This document shows, one piece after another, positions 58,807 through 64,000 of a stretch of 64,000 bases of DNA. The position numbers and the translations under genes were made by a program. This DNA is from Methylobacterium sp. GXS13. GTDB taxonomy: Bacteria; Pseudomonadota; Alphaproteobacteria; Rhizobiales; Beijerinckiaceae. The notes under the pieces are model-generated. The model did no database searches and was not told the DNA's origin. It saw nothing but the letters and a program-made list of their open reading frames with translations. Within the stretch, counting starts at the first letter, position 1, and each line of letters opens with the position of its first letter. The stretch spans positions 117,806 to 181,805 of the forward strand of contig NZ_LKKO01000069.1 in NCBI RefSeq assembly GCF_001455965.1, written 5' to 3'.

Positions 58807-60825
58807 TCAACGGTTCTCTGCGCGGAATGTGGGGGTCCCGGGGGCGCTTCGCTGCGCAGGGACTGCGCCGGGACCGCGGATGAACCGGAACGCTGCGAAG
58901 AATCCCGCGGCGAAGACCGCGCCGCCCAGCCAAGTCGCCGGGGTTGCAAAATCCGGCCCGACCAAACTGAGGGTCGAGGATCGGCCGGAGGCCGCGTCGA
59001 CGGCGGTCAGGCCGATCCCGACGAAGCTTTCGCCCACCAGAAATCCGGAGGCGATCAGCACGCCCCGGAAAGCGGTGGCCTCCAAGGTTTCGGCGCCGGC
59101 GCGGCGCCGGGCGCGCAGGCACAGGAAGCCGAGGAGGCCGCCGAGCCCGATGGTCATCTCCACGGAGAGCGGCAGATACATGCCGATCCCCACGGTCAGC
59201 GCCGGGAAGCTGAACGCCCGGCGCTTGAGCGCGACTTCCAGGCCGACCATCACGATACCGAGGCCGCAGCCGATCAGCAGCATCGGCCAGGGCAGGGTCC
59301 GGGCGACGATGCCGTCGGCGATCTGGGTGACCAGCGAGGCCTGCGGCACGGTGAGCGCCAGGGCCGGATCCATGCCGGGCCGGGGCAGGGAGCCGACGAA
59401 CCCGTAGGCGCCGTAGAGCAGCGACAGAAGGGGCACGATCACCAGCGAGCCGACGGCGACGCCGACGATCAGCACGACCTGCTGACGCCAGGGTGTGGCA
59501 TCGACGATCTGGCCGGTCTTGAGATCCTGCAGGTTGTCGTTGGCGATGGAGCAGGCGGTGATGATCACCGAGGCGGCGAGGAGCACCAAAGCGACGGTGA
59601 CGCGCCGCGCCTCCGGGTCGTCGGCCGGTCCGAGGAGCAGCGGCAGCAGCGCGGCGCCGACCATGGCGGTGAGGATGCCGATCCCGGAGATCGGGCTCGT
59701 CGAAGAGCCGAGCAGGCCCGCGAGATAGCCGCAGACCGCCGCCATGGCGGCGCCGAAGACCAGGCAGAATAGCAGGCCGGCGGCCACCACCGCGGCGAGC
59801 ATCGGGCCGGCAATGCCGAGATTGGCCGCGAAGCCGGCAAACAGCGCGCCGAGCGGCACGCAGAGGACGAGCGCCGCGCCGCCGACCAGGGGCAGCGGCA
59901 GATCGCGGTCCTGCCGGGCCGTGGCCCGGGCCGGATTGCCGGCGGCCAGGGCCGACTGGATGCTCCGGGCGATCGGCCGGACCAGCGTCGCCACGGTCCA
60001 GAACCCGCCCACCGCGATGATGCCGGCGCCGACGAGCCGCACCTGTCCCGACCAGATGGCCTGCGCGGCGTCCCCGGGCGACAGGCCGGGCTGGGGCGTC
60101 AGGGCGGTCAGCACCGGGACCATGAGGCCCCAGGCGATCACCACCCCGGTCAGCAGGGCGAGGCAGGCACCGATCCCGACGAGGTAGCCGACCCCAACCA
60201 GCGCCAGGGAAAAGCCGCTGCCGATGCTGAACACCGCGCCGCCCAGGCTGGCGGCCGTGAGCACGCCGTCGGCCAGGATCCGCAGGCCGCTGGTGGCGAA
60301 GGCGACGAGGCCCGAGCCCACGGCGGCGATCAGCAGGGTCGCAAGGCCGCGCTCTCCGGTCTCCGTATGGCCGGCGCGCAGGACCTCGGCGGCGGCGACG
60401 CCCTCGGGGTAGGGGAGGTCGCTGCCCGAGACCAGCGCCCGGCGCAGGGGGATCGAGAAGGCGACGTCGAGCCAGCCGCCGATCAGGCAGACCAGGCTCG
60501 TCTCCCAGAACGGGAAGCCGTGCCAATGGCCGATCAGCACGAGGCCCGGCAGGACCAGGATGACGTTGCAGAGGGTGCCGGCGGCCGAGGCCTGGGTCTG
60601 GACGATGTTGTTCTCGAGGATGCCGGCGCCGCCCACGAGGCGCAGGGCGCCCATCGAGATCAGCGCCGCCGGGATCGAGGACGAGAAGGTCATCCCGGTC
60701 TTGAGGCCGAGATAGATGTTGGCGGCCATGAACACGATGGTGATCAGTGCGCCGAGCACTATCCCCCGGGCCGTGATCTCCCGCCCGTGCCCGCCCGCCG
60801 GGGCGCCCGCGTCCGTCACCGCCAT
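58807..60825 (-). CDS. OPT-family oligopeptide/metal-chelate transporter
   Basis: ATG 60825 gives 672 residues with about fifteen membrane helices. OPT features are EITARGIVLGALITIVFMAA, NIYLGLKTGMTFSSSIPAAL, NIVQTQASAAGTL and NDNLQDLKTGQIVDATPWRQ. The family imports oligopeptides or metal-siderophore/nicotianamine complexes by proton coupling. It lies on the backbone side of the tRNA, so it is not part of the island. An in-frame ATG at 60894 is a possible longer start. Confidence 0.9.
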   Translation of the reverse strand: MAVTDAGAPAGGHGREITARGIVLGALITIVFMAANIYLGLKTGMTFSSSIPAALISMGALRLVGGAGILENNIVQTQASAAGTLCNVILVLPGLVLIGHWHGFPFWETSLVCLIGGWLDVAFSIPLRRALVSGSDLPYPEGVAAAEVLRAGHTETGERGLATLLIAAVGSGLVAFATSGLRILADGVLTAASLGGAVFSIGSGFSLALVGVGYLVGIGACLALLTGVVIAWGLMVPVLTALTPQPGLSPGDAAQAIWSGQVRLVGAGIIAVGGFWTVATLVRPIARSIQSALAAGNPARATARQDRDLPLPLVGGAALVLCVPLGALFAGFAANLGIAGPMLAAVVAAGLLFCLVFGAAMAAVCGYLAGLLGSSTSPISGIGILTAMVGAALLPLLLGPADDPEARRVTVALVLLAASVIITACSIANDNLQDLKTGQIVDATPWRQQVVLIVGVAVGSLVIVPLLSLLYGAYGFVGSLPRPGMDPALALTVPQASLVTQIADGIVARTLPWPMLLIGCGLGIVMVGLEVALKRRAFSFPALTVGIGMYLPLSVEMTIGLGGLLGFLCLRARRRAGAETLEATAFRGVLIASGFLVGESFVGIGLTAVDAASGRSSTLSLVGPDFATPATWLGGAVFAAGFFAAFRFIRGPGAVPAQRSAPGTPTFRAENR

Positions 60826-60960
60826 CGCACCCCACCGTCGGCCGGCATGGCCGGACATCTGTCTCACATCGGACGATAACCCGATGGCCGGCACGGCGCC
60901 GCTCTCCTATCTTGCGACACGTGGCCCCGCTCGGGGGTCGTGATGGAAGCGGAGCGTTCG

Positions 60961-61404
60961 ATGACACGCCTTGCCAGCACAAGTTTCGCCGCCTTCCTCG
61001 CGCTGACCGTGCCGCTGACCCTGTCCGGCGCGCAGGCCGCCGGGGAGAGCATGACCTACAAGGCCGCGCTTGCGGGCGGCAGCGAGGTTCCGGCCACCGA
61101 ATCGAAGGGCACCGGCGTCGTCACGGCGAGCTACGATCCGGCCACCAAGCGCCTGAGCTGGAACGGCACCTATAGCGGCCTGACCGGCCCGGTCACCGCC
61201 GCCCATTTCCACGGCCCGGCCCCGGCCGGCGCCAATGCCGGCGTGCTGGTGCCGGTGACCGCGACCAGCAGCCCGTTCTCCGGCGAGGCGACCCTGGACG
61301 ATGCCAAGGCCGCCGACCTCGAAGCCGGCAAGCTGTATTTCAACATCCACACCGCCGCGAATCCGAAGGGGGAGATCCGCGGCCAGGTGGAGCGGGCGCG
61401 TTAG
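60961..61404 (+). CDS. Exported CHRD-domain protein
   Basis: ATG 60961 gives 147 residues. A signal peptide (FAAFLALTVPLTLSGAQA) is followed by a CHRD domain: MTYKAALAGGSEVPATESKG, LSWNGTYSGLTGPVTAAHFH and KLYFNIHTAANPKGEIRGQV. CHRD domains, first seen in chordin, occur in bacterial secreted proteins of uncertain function. The gene is divergent from the OPT transporter over 135 bases. Confidence 0.85.
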   Translation: MTRLASTSFAAFLALTVPLTLSGAQAAGESMTYKAALAGGSEVPATESKGTGVVTASYDPATKRLSWNGTYSGLTGPVTAAHFHGPAPAGANAGVLVPVTATSSPFSGEATLDDAKAADLEAGKLYFNIHTAANPKGEIRGQVERAR

Positions 61405-61928
61405 GCGTGGGAACTCTGTCCCCGGGGCAGGGCGGAACCGGTACGGCTACCGATCCCCATCCTGCTTTCGCTGAGGCAGCGTCGCCCGGCTCGGGACTCC
61501 GGCGCGGCCCAGCCTTCGTCCCTCGCCAGGCTGTTCGCCGTTGCGCTCAGGATTGGTCCAGCGGCGATCTCGGGACCGTCGCTCACCGGCGACACGGGTC
61601 GGCGTTTGCAACGCTCCGTGGAGCAGAGGGCTCGTTCCTCGCCCGCTCAATGGCAAGACGGCGCGGGCATCTTGCCTTGGAGATCCCATCCCGGGAGATG
61701 GATTTCCCAATCCGTCTCGCCCGGAGGCTTCGTGAGCTGCGGACGAGCGCCGGAGCGCCCGCAGAACCGGTCTCCTGGCTTTGCGGGGATCGCCTACACG
61801 GGATCCGTGAGCTGGATCCTAACAAGACCCTCACGCGATCGGCCCCGTTGCCCGCTCGAACCCTCATGCGTCCCGGCACAGATTGAGGGTGCGGTCCGCG
61901 AAGGATCGCGGGAACCCCCAGACATCCG
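61405..61928. other. Intergenic region, 524 bases, no supported gene
   Basis: Several overlapping frames cross it on both strands, but none has a ribosome-binding site or natural-looking protein. A short inverted repeat CCATC-CCGGGA-GATGG is visible near 61690. It may be a decayed dispersed repeat. Confidence 0.4.
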
Positions 61929-62159
61929 ATGTCGCCCATCATCCAAGTCACCGCCCCCGTCATAGACCCGACGGGGGAATCAGCCCGATTCATCGTCGGG
62001 CAAGATCCCGAAGGCTATTGGGTCGCGATCGAGATCCACGGGCGGGCCGGCGGGTGGTTCAAGAACCGGGAGGCTGCGTTCGATTACGCGATCGGCGAGA
62101 CCGGGCACCGCCCGGATGCCGTGCAGCTTTCCGCCGAGCGGATCGCGCTACGGCTCTGA
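61929..62159 (+). CDS. Small unknown protein, 76 residues
   Basis: The protein reads MSPIIQVTAPVIDPTGESAR, then FIVGQDPEGYWVAIEIHGRA and GGWFKNREAAFDYAIGETG. A compact beta-beta-alpha pattern resembles DUF2188-like small proteins. No signal or membrane segment is seen. It is convergent with kdpE. Confidence 0.55.
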   Translation: MSPIIQVTAPVIDPTGESARFIVGQDPEGYWVAIEIHGRAGGWFKNREAAFDYAIGETGHRPDAVQLSAERIALRL

Positions 62160-62213
62160 CGCCGTCCGGGGGCCCGGCTTCGGCGGGGAGGGCGGGCCAT
62201 CGCGCGCGTCGCC

Positions 62214-62924
62214 TTAGGCCGCAGGCGGCTTGAGCAGCGGCTCGTCGTCGGGCGCGCGCAGGCGGTAGCCGACGCCCGTTTCCGTCAGGAGAAGCCGCGG
62301 GCGCTCCGGGTCGGCCTCCAGCTTCTGCCGGAGCTGGCGCATGTAGACCCGCAGGTATTGCGGGTCGGAGGAGACCGAGACCGCCTGCATCAGCTGCGCG
62401 TGGGTGAGCACCTTGCCGGCATGCGTCACCAGCACGCGCAGGAAGTCGTATTCCCGCGGGGTCAGCTTCACCTCGGCGTCATCGACCTTCACGATCCGCC
62501 GGACGAGATCGATCGAGAGCCGGTCGACCCGGAAGATCGGGCGCTCGCCCTGGACGGCGAGCTGGTGGCGCAGGGCTGCGCGCAGGCGGGCGAGCAGCTC
62601 GGCCATGCCGAAGGGCTTGGTGATGTAATCGTCGGCACCGAGATCCAGCGCCTCGACCTTGCCGCCCTCGTCGGTGCGGCTCGACAGCACCACCACGGGC
62701 AGCTCCGGATGGCGCGTCCGGATCGTTGCCAGCAGGTCGTGGCCGCGCATGTCCGGCAGGCCGAGATCGAGAATGACGAGATCGACCCGGTCGCGGCCCA
62801 GCACCTCCAGGGCGGTGACGGCGTTCGGCGCCTCCAGGATGACGTAGCCCTGGGTGGACAGCCCCGTGCGCAGCAGCTTCCGGATCGGCGGCTCGTCATC
62901 GATGACCAGGATGGTCGGGCTCAT
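62214..62924 (-). CDS. kdpE: KdpE response regulator for potassium transport
   Basis: A 236-residue OmpR-type regulator. The receiver domain has TILVIDDEPPIRKLLRTGL, the phospho-acceptor Asp in LVILDLGLPDMRG and the conserved Lys in DDYITKPFGM. The winged-helix DNA-binding domain has LTPREYDFLRVLVTHAGKVL and YLRVYMRQLRQKLEADPERP, typical of KdpE. It overlaps the kdpD stop by 4 bases, giving a coupled pair. The pair activates kdpFABC under potassium limitation; those genes would lie outside the window. Confidence 0.9.
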   Translation of the reverse strand: MSPTILVIDDEPPIRKLLRTGLSTQGYVILEAPNAVTALEVLGRDRVDLVILDLGLPDMRGHDLLATIRTRHPELPVVVLSSRTDEGGKVEALDLGADDYITKPFGMAELLARLRAALRHQLAVQGERPIFRVDRLSIDLVRRIVKVDDAEVKLTPREYDFLRVLVTHAGKVLTHAQLMQAVSVSSDPQYLRVYMRQLRQKLEADPERPRLLLTETGVGYRLRAPDDEPLLKPPAA

Positions 62925-64000
62925 GCGGCGATGTCCTTGGGCGCGGTCCGGGCCGGGACCGGCAACGTCACGGTGAAGACGGCGCCGCTCCGGTCGCTTC
63001 GGTTGGCGGCGGTGACGGTGCCGCCCATGGCCTCGACGAAGCCGCGGGCGATGGCGAGCCCGAGCCCGGTGCCGGCCCGGACCCGGTCGCTCTTGCGCAC
63101 CCGATAGAACTTGTCGAACACGCGCGCGACGTCCGCCTCGGGCAGGCCGTCGCCCTCGTCGAGAAGATCGAGGCGCACCCGGTTGCCCTCCCGGCGGCCC
63201 CGGATTGTGACGGTGGAGCCTGCCGGGGCGTATTTGGCGGCGTTGTCCAGCAGGTTGAACAGCACCTGCTCGAACAGCACCGGGTCGAGCCGGAGCACGG
63301 GCAGATCGGGGGCGAGATCAACCGCAACGCGATGGTCGGCCAGCACCGCCTCAGCCCGGCGCAGGGCCGTGTCGACGATCTCGGCGACGTCCTGCGGGGC
63401 GAGGTTCGGGGCGACGGCGCCCGCCTCCAGGCGGGTCATGTCGAGCAGGTTGGCGATGAACCGGTTCAGCCGCTCGGATTCGGCGATGATCGTCGCCAGC
63501 AGGTCGGCCTTGGCCTCCGGGGGGAGGTCGGCATCGTGATCGCGCAGCGTGCTCGCCGCCCCGAGCACCGAGGCCAGGGGCGTGCGCAGGTCGTGGCTGA
63601 TCGAGGTCAGGAGCGCCTGGCGCAGGCGGTCGGTCTCGGCGGCGCGCTCGGCCCGGTCGAGATCCTCCACCAGCCGCACCCGCTCGATGGCGAGCGCGCC
63701 CATATCGGCCAGCGCGTCGAGCAGGCGGCGCCCCTCCGGGGTCAGGATCGGCCCGGCGCCATCCGCGTCGAGGCCGATCACCCCGATCGTGCCGCGCCCG
63801 GTCCGCATCGGCAGGAACAGCCGCTTGGCGCCCGGCAGGGGGTCGGCGCCGCGACCCGCCGGCCTGTCGTTGTCGAAGGCCCATTGGGCCGCCGCGAGAT
63901 CGGCCGCATCCAGCCGATCCTCCGGCGGGAAGCCGGCCCGCACGGGGCCGGGTTGGCCGGCGGGCGAGAGCAGGACCACCCGGACCCGCAGCAAGGCGGG
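62921..64000 (-). CDS. kdpD: KdpD sensor histidine kinase, C-terminal part (5' end outside window)
   Basis: About 360 residues of the C-terminal part are in view and the frame is open at the right edge. A GAF-like region (RLFLPMRTGRGTIGVIGLDA) precedes HisKA with the phospho-acceptor His in SISHDLRTPLASVL, then HATPase_c with FNLLDNAAKYAPAG, DEGDGLPEADVARVFDKFYR and GTGLGLAIARGFVEAMGG. The missing N-terminus should carry the KdpD and Usp domains and four membrane helices. KdpD senses potassium or turgor and phosphorylates KdpE. Confidence 0.9.
   Translation of the reverse strand, partial: PALLRVRVVLLSPAGQPGPVRAGFPPEDRLDAADLAAAQWAFDNDRPAGRGADPLPGAKRLFLPMRTGRGTIGVIGLDADGAGPILTPEGRRLLDALADMGALAIERVRLVEDLDRAERAAETDRLRQALLTSISHDLRTPLASVLGAASTLRDHDADLPPEAKADLLATIIAESERLNRFIANLLDMTRLEAGAVAPNLAPQDVAEIVDTALRRAEAVLADHRVAVDLAPDLPVLRLDPVLFEQVLFNLLDNAAKYAPAGSTVTIRGRREGNRVRLDLLDEGDGLPEADVARVFDKFYRVRKSDRVRAGTGLGLAIARGFVEAMGGTVTAANRSDRSGAVFTVTLPVPARTAPKDIAA

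Noticed and set aside
61405..61928. Short proteins in the gap before 61929
   Set aside because: Overlapping frames on both strands have no ribosome-binding sites and unnatural Arg/Pro/Ser composition.
1..64000. CRISPR arrays, rRNA genes and prophage structural genes
   Set aside because: No regularly spaced direct repeats, rRNA motifs, or capsid/tail genes were seen.

Overview
The window is GC-rich chromosomal DNA from an alphaproteobacterial methylotroph, most likely Methylobacterium or Methylorubrum. Three things point there: archaeal-type genes for the C1 cofactors tetrahydromethanopterin/methylofuran, an MxaD-like protein, and a lanthanide-uptake (lut-type) gene set next to them. No taxonomic search was possible, so the genus is an inference from gene content.

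Layout. 1-4514 (minus): an MxaD-like periplasmic protein cut by the window edge, then a tightly coupled operon (DUF2380-like protein, MfnB-like synthase, amino-acid-kinase-family protein, dihydropteroate-synthase-like protein, DUF447 protein) that fits C1-cofactor synthesis. 4699-20077: a lut-type cluster. lutA (periplasmic binding protein) is separated from lutB-lutH (beta-propeller, cupredoxin-like protein, small exported protein, ABC ATPase, ABC-2 permease, exported protein, TonB-dependent receptor) by a block of exopolysaccharide genes at 6047-11782 (deacetylase, acyltransferase, Wzz/ExoP-like and Wza-like proteins). 20416-29035: small exported proteins, heme A synthase, a hemolysin III homologue and two more polysaccharide genes (glycosyltransferase, polyprenyl glycosylphosphotransferase). 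29050-46178: bifunctional penicillin-binding protein, BrnT/BrnA toxin-antitoxin pair, GH13 enzyme, MBL hydrolase, aldo/keto reductase, gyrB, a malate/lactate-type dehydrogenase, a branched-chain amino acid type ABC importer with a permease-ATPase fusion, and a NodS-like methyltransferase.

46246-58739 is the accessory region. After an APC permease there is a scar of IS3-family remnants and a dead tyrosine integrase. The dead integrase carries a nonsense codon, has lost its catalytic Tyr, and is split by a complete IS66-family element with a 12-bp terminal inverted repeat and an 8-bp target duplication. Next comes a 44-45 bp duplication of the 3' half of a tRNA-Met gene (51616-51659 and 58663-58707). 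It brackets a visibly AT-rich 7-kb integrative element. That element holds a large leucine-rich-repeat membrane protein, a serine recombinase, a CopG-like ribbon-helix-helix gene coupled to an unknown gene and a probable HUH/rolling-circle Rep, and an excisionase-integrase pair beside the intact tRNA. The two integrase genes look like successive, related integrations at the same tRNA.

58807-64000: GC-rich backbone again, with an OPT transporter, a CHRD-domain exported protein, a small unknown protein, and kdpE followed by the C-terminal part of kdpD, which runs off the window.

Points most worth a second look: the tRNA-Met element with its Rep module and LRR cargo, the variant active site of its integrase, the lut cluster split by polysaccharide genes, and a palindromic repeat that supplies the start codon of the lutD-like gene.
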